This document shows, piece after piece, positions 44,401 to 55,780 of a DNA stretch of 64,000 nt; the stretch's first letter is position 1, and each line of letters opens with the position of its first letter. Position numbers and translations under genes: made by a program. Origin of the DNA: Gracilaria gracilis (lineage: Eukaryota; Rhodophyta; Florideophyceae; Gracilariales; Gracilariaceae). Below the pieces are notes generated by a model. The model had not been told where the DNA came from, did no database searches, and saw only the letters and a program-made list of their open reading frames with translations. Where the stretch lies: the NCBI GenBank assembly GCA_030374805.1, contig JARGSG010000236.1, forward strand, positions 1 through 64,000. The letters are read 5' to 3'.

Positions 44401-45347
44401 AAGAAATTAAACAATGTTTTTGGACCTGCCGCCCCGGTAGGCCCCGAACCTCGGCATCCGGGGCACACGTGCTACCACTACTGCGTATCGCGTTTGCAGA
44501 AACATCGCGGCCCTGTATAACTAACTCCCGTTCGGGTCTGTTTCACACGCCCCTGTACTACGTGCTTCAGTAGCTTATTCAGGTCTGTTTTCTTTATGCG
44601 CCATCCGAGTTTCAGAAAGCAAAATGCGCTAAATGTTGTATCAACGAATTTGGTGTGTTCGGTTACGCCGCAGACATCGCGAGCACATCGAAAGTTGTTT
44701 TGGTTCTCTTTTCGTGCTGCATCGTCAGTTGTATCAATAAAAGCGGTGAACCAAGCACCAGTGATGCCTTAAACTCCCTGCCTATCACGTTTCCCGCGCG
44801 ATGATGATCTTTAGTGTGCCCCTCATCTAACTGTATATAGTTCATACAAAGATGCGGGAGAACGTAGCTATTACCCGGGTGCTAAGATTGAAAAGAGTAC
44901 TGATCATCTATTGCTGGGAATGCTTAAATGGTATTACTCAGCTGATTAATATCACTTAAGCATTACGAGTGGTAGACCTCCGTATATTGTAAGTAGAACC
45001 TGCTACTTGTAAATACGACTCTAATCAATGCAATTCGGGTTTTCTTAATCGATACAATTGTATTGACTGCTATACTATTCTCACGGATATACGAAGTACT
45101 TCACGTGAACATATAAGAAGCATCCCTCCGAATGTCTCAAAGAGAATGGATCCCCCTACAGTAGACCATTTCAGTTCAACCTTTAAGGGGAAAGAAGAGT
45201 TTCATGAATGAATAATTGAAGACAAGGGCATAAAGAAGTCACAGGAGATAAGTTTGAAGATTGTGTTTATGAGAGAGATGGGGTTAGACAAGGCATGGAG
45301 AGTAAAACGTTGTAGTATTTTTAGAGGAACGCGGGCTCTACCTGACA
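44401..45347. other. No gene recognised
   Basis: Short ORFs only. Composition shifts from GC-rich at the left to AT-rich after 44900. Nothing repeated was seen. Confidence 0.4.
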
Positions 45348-45551
45348 TTGGTACTGAACGAAACAGGAAGAATTTTGAAATTTCTCTCAAAACAATTACT
45401 TGGCTGGAAATTGACGAAGGGAAGAATTAGATATATATGGTCGTGCGCCGCATGCGGGCGTGTGACCGACAGTTTCACGGCTTTGCACAGTGGTGAAAAG
45501 CGTAGAAGGTATTGCGTACATCTCGATTGCTGTTATCACGCCTATTGCTAA
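45348..45551 (+). CDS. Small cysteine-rich ORF, 67 codons
   Basis: After a basic start, the product reads WSCAACGRVTDSFTALHSGE and then RRRYCVHLDCCYHAYC, with spaced Cys and His that could form a zinc finger. It lies at the left edge of the family 2 element copy C, and it may be the N-terminus of that element's protein. The first codon is not certain. Confidence 0.25.
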   Translation: MVLNETGRILKFLSKQLLGWKLTKGRIRYIWSCAACGRVTDSFTALHSGEKRRRYCVHLDCCYHAYC

Positions 45552-45559
45552 ACACCATC

Positions 45560-46766
45560 AGTCTCTGCGATGTCAAATTGTTACCACTAGGACGAGAAGC
45601 TAGTGGCTCTGCTTCATAGGACGGAGGTACCAGATATGCCGCCGAGGAGGAAAGAAGAGTGTGAATACAAGTATTTTTCGAAGAAAAGGAAGAACATTGG
45701 GCAGGAGAAGGGGGTGATGGTGATGTGGGCGTAGAGGAGGGAGAACCCGAGAGGAGGTTTGCGAAGAAGATGCAGGAGCGGATGAGGAGCTTTGGAGAGA
45801 ATCTGGACGAAAATTGAAGCAAAATGCTTTCTGAGATAGTGAATGAGATGGGAAGGGTGGTGCAGAGTGTGAAGGGGGTTTGGGTGCAAATGGATTTGAT
45901 TTCGGAGATTCGGAAAAGGGTGATGTTGGTTTGAGTGGGAATTGGTACGTATATGAGTGGGATAGTGGTATGCGTTGCGAGGGAGATGGCGAAGCCAAGG
46001 ACGGAGAATATGGGGCTAAGGGGTCGGGTGGGGATATTGCAGAAGAAAGTGGTGCAGATGGAAAATGCGTGCGAGTTGTTGTTGGAGTGGAAGGAGCTGT
46101 TGAGAGAAGAAGGAGCCAAGAGAGAAAAGGAGAGATAAAAAGTCACCGGTGTCACCATTTTCTTGGGGTGGACGTGGCTGTGTGAGGGGGAGGAGAAGGG
46201 AATATAAAGGAAGAGTGGTTGTAGGGCCTCGGCTGAGGAAGAGACGGAAGAGAGAGGGGGGCTGCTGGTTAGCAAGGATGGGGAGGTCTGTTTGATGTGG
46301 CAGCTTCCGGAGGGAACTTCACTACTTGGGTTTGGTATTGGGGCGGCAGCTATGGGAACGGCGGAGCACATACTGGAGGAGAAGAGGCTGGGAGGGGTTG
46401 GGAGCCGGTTTGGGGTTAGGAGTGTGTACGGGAATTGAGAGAGTGTTCCTTTGGAGTTCTTCAACTTGAGATTTAGGGAAACTGAGACGCAGACTCAGGC
46501 GCAGGGTTGAAATGAGGGAGCGCTAGTGGTGGGTTCGTAGTTTTTTAGGGTGTTTTTGACGAGTGTGAGGAATGTAAAGTTACGAGCGGTGGCAGAAGAA
46601 CTGCAAACTAGCCTTCAACTGCAATAGGTGAAGTTTTGACTGCGCTGAACGGAAACGTAATTTCCAAGATATTTTTTTCTCCCTTGTTAACTAGCGCAAA
46701 CTGCAAAAGTTCTAGTTTTTTCGGACTTTTATTTTCACAACTAGTGATCTAGCATACTAAACTAGC
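45560..46766 (+). mobile_element. Coiled-coil element family 2, copy C (right end)
   Basis: The right end (CTAGCATACTAAACTAGCATTC) is the inverted match of the copy D left end at 14297. The plus strand is purine-rich. One frame reads SEIVNEMGRVVQSVKGVWVQ, then MSGIVVCVAREMAKPRTENM and GRVGILQKKVVQMENACELL, a leucine/valine heptad coiled coil shared with copy D. Frame changes and stops interrupt it. The opposite strand is open for 329 codons but is Ser/Pro/Thr-rich and looks like a shadow. No transposase or reverse transcriptase motif is recognised. Confidence 0.45.
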
Positions 46767-46940
46767 ATTCAAAGAACACCGAAGAAGTGAATAAAGATAT
46801 TGTTTGTCAAAGTTTGCAAATATTTAAGAAACTGGCAAAAACGCACTAAGAATATCCAAATTCTATGGCTATTTTCGGAATATAAAAAATATTTCGAGAC
46901 CGTCAGATGCAAAACAGGTGGAGTAGTGTGAGTATCACGA

Positions 46941-48399
46941 ATGAGAAGCAAGTGTGTTTTGCAAAGCCGTTCGCGACATTCGGTCATGTCAAGCTCCGAA
47001 TACCTCAATCTCGTAAGACGAAGAGGGCGCATGTATCTGGAAGAGAACGGGGTTGCACTGCGCGTTTCGAAGAGGAAGAAGATATCTGCGACTGATGTAG
47101 ATGTTGAGGGCCGTCGTGGACGGTATACGGCAAGAGAACGCCAGGGACAAAGAGTAAGTCGAGGGAGGGGTCGGAAGTATGATATTAGAGTGCACGAATG
47201 ATTTTCCGGGTTCAAGAGGACCTTGTATGACAGGATTCTTCATAATGCGAAGCCGGAGTCCTCGGAACTTTGCTTCGACAAAGAGAACGTGGGTACGTGC
47301 TGCAAGAACAAATGAGGCAGTGTTTAAAGCAGTGAGGGGGCCTACTCATAGTCGGTGAGGAGGAGACTGCACCTAGAAGCCCATTTTACAGATCATATGA
47401 GTTGAGGCTGTATATTCCTCGAACGGAGAGTGGAAGTGGTAGGTTATCGAAGAATGTATTGGAGATCGAAATGATATCAAATAAGTGGCAGAAAACAAGA
47501 GGTGCCGCGAGGAAGGAGGTGTTTCTCGAGAATTTTAGCGCTGACAAATCTCTCAGGCAACGGATGGAGCAGAATCTAAGCGATGTTATTGAGGCTCACA
47601 CACAAGTTGCACCTGACGGACTGTTTTCGAAGCTCGGTTATGATTCAATTGCCAGGTGGGCCAAGGAAATTGAGGGGAAAGAGGTTGACGCCATGGTGAA
47701 GAACCAGAAAGATGAGAGGCAGTTCGCGTAGATGGGAGGAGAAAGATAGAATAAGTGAGTTGGGTGCATGAAAATTGCATGGTTGAAAGGTCTTCCGTAC
47801 TCTGGATCCAATGCGCTTGATAGTCTAATGTTTGAGAAAGAATATGCATATATCGAAAAGGGAATGGATGTGGCAGTGTTGGAGGAGTTTATAGGCTACC
47901 CTGTAGAGATCGAGAGCGAAGTTAAAATACTGTATGGAGACTGCAGTGTGATGAACCTCGCGAGAATGTATGCCAGGATTGGATGCGTTGTGAAAAAAAT
48001 GAAGGAAGTAGTGAGAAGATGAGGCCAAAAGCAGTTATTGTTTCAAATATTGTATGGAGAGCACTACCAAAGTACATTCAAAAGATATTGAGTGTAGCAT
48101 GGGATGGGGGTTGGTGAAGAACGAGCATGCAGAAAAATTGGTTAACAATGTTCTCGGGGAGAGGGATCCGAAACGTGTCTCTAAGAATTTTGAGTACTTG
48201 TGACGGTAGGGCTCTGGACACCTTCAGACGAGAAGATATACTTAGCGATACTAGAAGAGTAGTTTATGGAGTATCTAGCGCGAAGACTCGGGCGATTCTA
48301 GATTGTTACATAGCTGCTTGTCGCCCAGAGGAGTCAATTTTTAGGTGCTTAGAGAGACACAGAGGGAGAAGTAAGAACGACACGATTGGTGAAAGGTAG
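46941..48399 (+). pseudogene. Unrecognised decayed coding region, several pieces
   Basis: Piece 1 (46941-47320, one in-frame stop) is Arg-rich (RRRGRMYLEENGVALRVSKR, then RQGQRVSRGRGRKYD). Piece 2 (about 47331-47731) is a 134-codon frame with balanced composition (LENFSADKSLRQRMEQNLSD, DGLFSKLGYDSIARWAKEIE). Piece 3 (47768-48022) is in the same frame as piece 2 (AWLKGLPYSGSNALDSLMFE, YGDCSVMNLARMYARIG). Piece 4 (48127-48399) adds SGRGIRNVSLRILSTCDGRA. The pieces read like one protein of over 400 residues. It lies between two transposon ends, so it may be a mobile-element gene; no family is recognised. Confidence 0.35.
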
Positions 48400-48759
48400 C
48401 GCTAGTGAGGAAGATCTATGCTACTTTTCACTGGGGATATACGGCTTCACGCCAGTGTCACGGTAGAACCTTCTCAGGTACTATCAGAGAAAACGTAAGT
48501 ATAAACGGGGATGTAATGGGGTTGCGGTATAGGTCTGGTAGAACAAATGAACGAAGCCGACGATGGAAGAAGAGAATATGAGACCAGATCACGCGGAAGA
48601 GTTATCGGAGATGGAGGGAGTGGAGAGAGGAATTGGGTGGCCAATGTGGTTATGATCGTTTTCTGTTGCCCATCGGAGGCATATGTAGATGATGGCGAAA
48701 TCAAATATATCACGAGGTGGCGCAACTTTCATGACCCGCACAAAGGCATACTACTTGAG

Positions 48760-49427
48760 AGATGAAGAAGAAGCATGAAAAGTGAAGAGAATAAGAGAGA
48801 TAGGTTTGCAGGCCCACGCGCTGGAATTGGAGCTTGAGGTGCTGGAGCTGGCTATGAGTATGTGGAAGAACTTTGGGGACTTAGATGGGCCGAATGAGGG
48901 GGTGGAAAACATTCTTTGAGTTACGGGCTGGGGCGGATCGTGGATGTTGAGCTCGTTTCGTTAGGGTACGTAATTCTCGAGTATTCGGATGTAACCACCG
49001 ACAACCTATGTGGAGTCTAATTCTATTAGACGAGTACGGTGGAGATCGGGAGAGTCATGAAAGACAGATATGAGAGGTGTTGAATAGATGTGCTATATCC
49101 ATATAGAAGGTTCATATTCCATGCTTTTTTATTCTTCTAAACGTATTCTATATGCAGATACCTATGTATATATACCTATTTGCCACCGTAAAGTTCTAGT
49201 TATGTGTTAGTTACACATTTACAGTGGGTTCGGAAACTAGCATAAACGAAAGTCACATGCCAGTTTGTCTTCCATACAAACTAAGGATTATGAAAATAAT
49301 CGTGAATGATTCTTTCCACCAAAACTAGCACAAGTTGAAATTAGCCACATCCAAACTTGGATAAATTAATCAGTTTTTCGGTCATTTTAATTCGGTCATT
49401 TTTTGGCACCAAAACTAGCATTCCGAT
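48760..49427 (-). mobile_element. KDZ/Plavaka-like remnant E (terminal part)
   Basis: Positions 49070-49427 match the copy A end region 1000-1388 (TGTTGAATAGATGTGCTATA, AAACTAGCATTCCGAT). The inner limit is not clear. At 48780-48920 the plus strand has a short heptad-like stretch (ALELELEVLELAMSMWKNFG). The coding interior of the family is not preserved. Confidence 0.5.
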
Positions 49428-49519
49428 GACACCAGCGAATGAACCTCTTGAGAAGTGTGGCGTCTTTTACTAGATTTACACCTCTTGAGAAGCCTGTGGT
49501 CCTTAACTGGATGTGTATT

Positions 49520-50859
49520 GAACCTGAAAATAAAACTAGAACGAGCACAAGATGATTTTCTGGTTTACGAGCTTTGTCAAAAAGTGATCAATTCTAAACG
49601 GGTCATCCCAGAATCTGATTCTGAATCAGATGCCAAAGATGACGATATGCAATTGGTATTCATCGATGAGGGGCTTGAAGACGTAAATTTGCCTTTAAAT
49701 CAATGTCAGACAGCGTGCGATTGAGATGATACACGAAAACGCTTGCCTCCTTCTTCTGGTTCTCACGATGAATATGGTCAAGGTCATGATCTGGTGCAGT
49801 CGCAACTTAAAAGAATCTTAGGCAAGCAAAAAAAGAATTGTCCAACGCTGACGGTGGAAAAGGTTTTGATATACACCTAGAAAGGAAAAGTTTCTCCCGT
49901 TCAGGCAAACACCAAGAAACGGAAAGTTTCTCCCGTTCAGGCAACCAGGCCGGCAATGTCTAAAGAAAAATCGTGGATACAGATGATCGACGATTGCTTC
50001 GCGCTTGATAGAAGCTTATTCAACAGTCCTGAAGGAAGAATGGAGGATCGGTCTTTGAAGCAGCGCGGTAGTGTCGTGTAAAATGGATTGAAGATGACCA
50101 CTAATAATTGCGCTGATACCGAGACCGTTTTTGACATGCGGTTTCGTTTTGAGGTCGTCTTCAGTGGAAAGAAGAAATTAAGGTTCAATGGTCTCCGTTG
50201 TATTGCGGGGCAGTTCATGCTTTTCATAATAGCTCTTGGTCTCCTTAACCGAACCGATGGGCATCAAGAAAATGTCTTGTTCCGCTCATTTTCAAATTTT
50301 GAAGAAGTACAATGTTTAATTATTCATTTCACCCTTATTGCATCGCCATATACGGTATCAGGAAAGTGTAATAACTTGCATAATATTCTACATGTGGGCA
50401 GGATACGTATAGATGATATGAATGGGGATTCATTACCTACTGAAAGCTGTGGCGGAATACCTCCGTGGTGCTGCTGCTGCTTCGAAACGCGCAGGCTGGC
50501 GAAAACGTCGTCGCCAACGCATGATTGAAATATCATCTAACAACCACAATCTTCTTTTTGATTCGTATTTAGGGAAGTCATTATCATTTGCTCGTCACAA
50601 GTCGCAAAATATAATGAACACGTACCGAGTCGACGAGACCCGTGAAAGAAAAGGGTTTGCTCGTAGCCTCGACAAATGCAAAGATTTGCGACATATGTGG
50701 TGCTTAAACTTTCTGGCGGCGACGGTTTTTTCTTGTGGTGGAGATTGTCCATTCTCCAGCTTCCAGCAACATCAAACACCTCAACTCAACCTTTACCCCC
50801 TCTCTGGCCGTCACGCATTCGGATTCTGCGTTTCACTGTCCCTAAACTTCATCCGGTAG
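49520..50859 (+). pseudogene. Unrecognised nuclear-type protein gene with three in-frame stops
   Basis: A single frame runs from about 49520 to 50530, with only three stops (near 49723, 49879 and 50080). It begins acidic (PESDSESDAKDDDMQLV). A tandem pair of GKVSPVQA / KKRKVSPVQA repeats follows, from a ~37-bp duplication and including a KKRK nuclear-signal-like motif. The later half is structured (MRFRFEVVFSGKKKLRFNGL, FMLFIIALGLLNR). A frame change leads into SKRAGWRKRRRQRMIEISSN to about 50859. The smooth reading frame argues for a recently active gene, but the family is unknown. Confidence 0.4.
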
Positions 50860-51274
50860 AAGTCCAGCAGGCTCTCCCCCGCCTATCTCTAGCAAATGCT
50901 AGCTTCTGGCTATGTTCGTCCCGACTTGGCTGTTTTCACTTCGTTACTTCTTTGGAAATATAATGAGATCTGTTATACCAAATTTTGGCATTAATTGCTT
51001 GGTTCGCCTAGTTTGGGTAGGCAAGATCTACTAGCTACTATTCCATACTTTCCAGTTTGACGCGCTAGGGAAGCGTGGATAGTTTTCCCCCAACTGCAGT
51101 TTAGTTTTCCATATATGTGCATAGTAGACGTATCCAAGTACGGAGTATTGACATCCACATCGCAGAATGATTGCGCTAGTTGCTATTCTTGCTGTTACCG
51201 TTCCAATTTCTCTACCTGTGTGTAAGGTCCTATTTCTATTTCTATTCTAATCTTCTATCTGCTAACCTATTGAC
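50860..51274. other. No gene recognised
   Basis: Mostly short frames; nothing repeated was seen. Confidence 0.35.
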
Positions 51275-51496
51275 CTAATCTATCTTAAGGGTTCCCATAT
51301 TACCGCGTTGGGACAAGCACGCCATCCGGATACTGACCTTTACCGATACCCACAATGTCTCTCGACGATGCGGATACAGATCATCGCCAAAGCCAGGATG
51401 ATGCGTTTCCCTAGTGTTGTAGTGACTGAAGCGGATAGGGTCTCGATCACTCCCCCATACCGTGCCTTCTACGTACGCATTTCGAGTCATCTGCAA
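51275..51496 (-). CDS. Unrecognised ORF, ~73 residues
   Basis: The minus strand reads VEGTVWGSDRDPIRFSHYNT, then HPGFGDDLYPHRRETLWVSV, with balanced composition. It could be an exon of a host gene together with the fragment at 51921-52360. No domain is recognised. Confidence 0.2.
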   Translation of the reverse strand: MQMTRNAYVEGTVWGSDRDPIRFSHYNTRETHHPGFGDDLYPHRRETLWVSVKVSIRMACLSQRGNMGTLKID

Positions 51497-51920
51497 CGCA
51501 CGTAAAAAGCAAGGAACTAATTTGTGTCAGAATCAAATGAAATTATGTCCAAGTACGGAGGTTCGCAAATGAGCATATGGAAGAAAGTAAAATAAACGTA
51601 CCAAAAAAAGTACCAGCATCCAAATATTTTTGAAAAAATGGAGAAGAGAGAACTGTAGATTGTCGGCAAGAGCAGAAACACGAGAGGCTTGGGAAAAAAC
51701 TACAGTAACGTACCTAATAGAGATCAAAACAGCTGCCACATCACCGTGATTTAGTTCTTTTTATCGCGCCAATCGTACGCCCATGCTTCTTTAGAAACGT
51801 AAAGCTGGTGTTAGTGTTATATTAGATCAAATTTATTAATGTAAAAATTACAATTTCTCAGTTCCCATTTCCATCTACGCCACATCGGACAACATCTCTC
51901 TGTGGTTTAGACTCATCCCT

Positions 51921-52360
51921 TTATCTTCTATCCGCAACTATGTTCGTATCACCATTTTCTTCTTCGCCTTCTCCCTGCTTCGTCTCCGTTAGTTTCCCAA
52001 TTTCCTGCACCTCCTCCACATTATCCTCAATTTGTATCGCAGATTCTCGTTTGGATATCGGCATTACCGCCATATCAGGAATGTTCACTGATTCTCTCAG
52101 TTTCGACGGGCTTATGGCCTCCATGACAGATTACACAAGCGAGTTCGAGAAACTATCGAATCTCTGAGCAGTGCTCGGGATGGATCTCTGATAGTCGCTT
52201 TCAGAACTGTCCATCGTCCCGGTTCGGAAATTGGGTAGAACTAGTCATTCACAATAACCTTGTTGAGGTCCGAAATTAACTCCTTCGAAAGCATTCGGAG
52301 GGCAACATCGATGTCTTGTAGTAAATTAAATGCCCATGTTATGACCTCTGTTTCAATGAC
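51921..52360 (-). pseudogene. Unrecognised helical protein with acidic tail
   Basis: The upstream part reads TVIETEVITWAFNLLQDIDV, then RMLSKELISDLNKVIVND, an amphipathic helix. A second frame from the ATG at 52214 reads MDSSESDYQRSIPSTAQRFD and, after one TAA, MEAISPSKLRESVNIPDMAV to EGEEENGDTNIVADRR at 51921. A GT..AG segment of about 71 nt could link the first two parts in frame, but the TAA remains. No family is recognised. Confidence 0.3.
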
Positions 52361-52500
52361 AGTTTAAATTTTGCTCGGTAGCAAGCAATGGTCGCCATTT
52401 CGGTGGAAGCACCCTTCTGCCCGCGTCTGAATCGCTTGCAACTGCATGTCTTCGTACACGAATCGGATGAATGGAAAAAACATGAACTCTACGGTATAGT

Positions 52501-53009
52501 GACTATACCTCCTAAGCGAGGGGGATCGGTGGTCCCCCCCCGTTCGCCACAACCGTTGCGACAAATTTTCAAAGAATTTTATTTCTATCGCTCATTCAGA
52601 AACTTTACATGGAAAAAAGAGTTGTAGGCTCGAAGATTAAGAGAAGAGACACTAAGTATCCCACACCTTAAGTGAATTTCCAAATATGGAACAAACTCCT
52701 AGCTGTTGTGCAGCTCAGAACGAAGAAATGAGATTGTTTCTCGCCAGAAATTTCGAGAAACAATCTCATTTCTTCGTTCTGAGCTGCACAACAAAGCCAA
52801 CAGGCTGAGCTTGGAGTTTGTTTGATATTTGGAAATTCACTTAAGGTGTGGGATACCGAGTGTATCTTCTTTTAATCTTCGAGCCTACAACTCTTTTTTC
52901 CATGTAAAGTTTCTGAATGAGCGATAGAAATAAAATTCTTTGAAAATTTGTCGCAACGGTTGTGGCGAACGGGGGGACCACCCGTCCCCCTCGCTTAGGA
53001 GGTATAGTC
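52501..53009. mobile_element. Foldback element, 509 bp, with ~250-bp arms
   Basis: The ends are GACTATACCTCCTAAGCGAG and its inverted copy. The arms are nearly complementary along their whole length, with a perfect inner stem of 38 bp (52706-52743 and 52754-52791, containing AACGAAGAAATGAGATTG) around a 10-nt spacer. About 20 bp near 52793 is present in the right arm only. There is no coding capacity and no clear target duplication. Confidence 0.75.
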
Positions 53010-53950
53010 ATACTGTGAAAAGCTCGCCACACAGTTTCCAACCTCCATATCGGAGCTTGAGGGTGCCGTTGACGTAGACCTCGATGCACTATTTGGAGCC
53101 ATTTTATGCATGCACGGGAAGGGGATGTGTTGATGGGTTATGATTCAAATTTTCGGAAAAAACTGGAGACGGTAGCGGAGGGCAGTTCAGTGCAATACCA
53201 GACGTGAAAACCCCACAATGGCGTTCCGTGTCTTCCTCCCCGGTGAGATAGCTGAGCAACGAGAGCCCCTCGCGAGATGGGTGCGTTAACCGGGCGCAGG
53301 ACGAGGACGTACCGTCTCGACTAGCGAAGGGAGGGTGGCAGGAACCAGAAGAGTCGGGATTAGTGTAGTAAACCGTGGGGTGGATCGATGATTTCACCCA
53401 AGAAGGATGGTTTTCACAAAAGGAGTACTCTGGACCGCAGAATGCGAGACCAGGTAGGGAAAAGGGGGCTAGGGCAAACGAGCAACATCGGTAATCGGGT
53501 TGAGAGACTCCTGTTAAAAACCGACAAAAACAGTACAGAAACAGTGAAATCAAACCCAATATGGGTGTCAAGTTGTGCTGTTGGCTCCACGAGGTGGTTG
53601 AATTGTCCTACTCAGGGGCCGACTGTCCGCAAGGAGGATATCGTACACCAGGGGTTCGTAAGGCAGAGCCAAACACTCGATTGTTCGTGTTTACTTGACC
53701 GTGACTGCCCGGGTTCACACACATAAGAAGTGGTGGTCGGCAGTTCTGAGCAGTAGTGTAATAACAGAATAAGTAGACAGATAGAAATAACCTAATTTAT
53801 CCCTAAAAAGAGGGGCCTGCACACGCAGGCATGTATTATCCTACTCCCTGCTACAGCACTTATAATCAATACCAATTTGGATCCTTCCACTATGACCTAT
53901 GGGTTGACAAACTAGTCATAATTCCTTTCCCTAAGTTGTAGCTCCTTCAC
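53010..53950. other. No gene recognised; LTR-like in texture
   Basis: Frames of 155 (minus) and 112 (plus) codons overlap here, without motifs. The sequence has blocks that look like the two LTR families in style (GAGAGCCCCTCGCGAGATGG, ATAACAGAATAAGTAGACAG), but no matching ends or target duplication were found. Confidence 0.25.
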
Positions 53951-54159
53951 ACTCCATATGACTCGAATTCGCAGTGAGCACCGCGATAACGCTTTGCTGT
54001 ACGCACAGCATAAGTGAGGTGTCGGTGGCAGCGGCGCAGGGTGTAGTACTGCAAGAACGGCGTTTGGGCGGCGCGACAAGCAGCGGCACGGCAAACGGCG
54101 AGGCGGAACGACTCCACTAGTTTTCTGCCACGGCACAAGCCACATGGCAGAGCTGCGAT

Positions 54160-54950
54160 GTTGCCGGATGCGGGATGCTGGCAGCACGGTGGCATGGGGC
54201 TGCAGTGGGCTGCCACGACGTCACTGACAGCAGTGTGGCAACCAGCGCCGCAGAAAGGCACGCTGCGCCTGTGGCGGACCAGGCGCTTCAAAACCAGAGA
54301 GGCGTAGCGGCAATGGAGGTGGCGTTAAAGCCGAACTGCAGGGTGGCGCGCTGCGCTTCCGGCGTGGCGCGCTGCAGGCGCGGCGGCCCGGTGCCGCAAA
54401 AAGAAGCGGTACGGTAGGGAGTGGCGCAGAATGGCGCGCTGCGCCTGTTGCGGAACAACGGTTCCAAAGCCAGAGTCCTAGCGACAATCAGGGCAGCACG
54501 GGAACCCCCGGTGGCTTGGAAGCTGCACTGCAGGGTGGCGCGGTGGGCCTCCGAGGTGGAGAGGTGTGCCGCCAAGGTGGCGCGGTGCGTCTCCGAAACG
54601 GTGCGCTGCGACTCATAAGGCAGAGGCCTTGCGGCGATCGGGGCGGCTTGCGAGCCGCCAGCGGCGTGAAAGCTGCACTCTGCGGTGGCGCGCTGCACCT
54701 CCGGGGTGGCGTGCTGTGCCTCCGGGGAGACATGCTCTGGCGGGGCGGCACGGTGCCGCGAGAAGAAGCGCCTTCAGCGTGGCGCGCTGCGCTTCTGGCC
54801 TGGGGCAATGCGCGTCCGACGTGGCGCGCTGATGGCGCGGCGGCACAGCGTTGCGATAACGAGAGCCTCCGGCGTTGGGCGCTGCCGGCATGGCGGCGTG
54901 GCGGCGCCAAAAGACGCAAGACGGTAGGCAACGGCGCGGGAAAATTCTTT
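54160..54950. repeat. GC-rich minisatellite built on GGTGGCGCGCTGCGC
   Basis: Irregular units of about 24-27 bp combine GGTGGCGCG, CTGCGCCTCCG and GGCGTGGCGCGCTG. All six frames are nearly open, giving 220-codon frames on both strands (54516-55178 plus, 54488-55150 minus). Their products are Arg/Ala/Cys-rich repeats without domain character, so I treat them as a by-product of composition. Confidence 0.5.
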
Positions 54951-55524
54951 TTCATGTTCGCTTTGGCAGTGGCCGCCGGGCAAAGCAAAAAGTGGTTTTT
55001 AGGCAGCCGATTGCGGAATGCGAGAATCACGGCAGCCTGGCGTGCAGCCGGCGACCGAGCGGTAGACTCTGGTAGAAAGATGTGTTGCTCTTCTGGCGAA
55101 ACAGCATGTTTGAATAGTAGATGCAGAGCCGCGCACTGCGAAGTTGGCATGGAAAGGGGCAGAGGCGGTGAGCTTTGATGAACATGTCGCGGTGTGGCGC
55201 GCTGGCTGTATAAGCAGCAATTTTGCTACGTTGGCAATCGTTGCTTGCATTTGTGGCGCGCACGAGAGAGAAGGCGCACACGCCCTTATATTTTTTTGTA
55301 TTCATTGTCATCTTTTATAACAGGGCTATTACTCGCGCCATAACTCTTCTCGGGATGATCTTTTAGAGAGCAATTTTTTACTACGGTGACACTTAGCAAC
55401 GTGCTCACTTGTGATACGATGAAGGTCAGTCACACATGGTGTGACTGACAATTTGGAGTATCTCTTGTAAGGTGAGGTCATTAAGAAATTGTACCTGTAC
55501 AACCTGGGAACCTGGGAACGTGTA

Positions 55525-55690
55525 CACGATGCAACAGCAGTGAACGTTCACTGCTGTAATCAAGAATGAACCTTTACTTTGCAGTGACCGTCCATTTTTG
55601 GGCGGTGCAGTGAACGTTCACTGCTGTACTCAAAAATAAATGTTCACTTTTGTGCAATACAGTCAACGTTCATTTTCGTGAAATGACTTC
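55525..55690. repeat. Cluster of TGAACGTTCA palindromes
   Basis: The palindrome CAGTGAACGTTCACTG occurs at about 55536-55551 and 55610-55625, with diverged versions between and after. The same palindrome is the core of the 42-bp minisatellite at 59290-59890. Confidence 0.5.
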
Positions 55691-55780
55691 AAAAGCGCCA
55701 AAAGGCGAAGACTGGTCGTTGAGCGCCGGTCTCCAGGCGCTACGTTAGCGCTAACGCTGCTGTCAGCGTCGGCGCGCTCA

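Noticed and set aside
45475-46464. 329-codon minus-strand ORF as a gene
   Set aside because: It is Ser/Pro/Thr/Phe-rich with no domain and mirrors a purine-rich strand whose coiled-coil frame is conserved with 15.2-15.5 kb. It is most likely a shadow.
53010-53950. Third LTR family (solo LTR)
   Set aside because: The texture is LTR-like, but no TG..CA ends with target duplication and no second copy could be found.
54488-55178. 220-codon ORFs on both strands as genes
   Set aside because: They come from a GC-rich tandem repeat poor in stop codons. Both strands are equally open and neither product has a domain.
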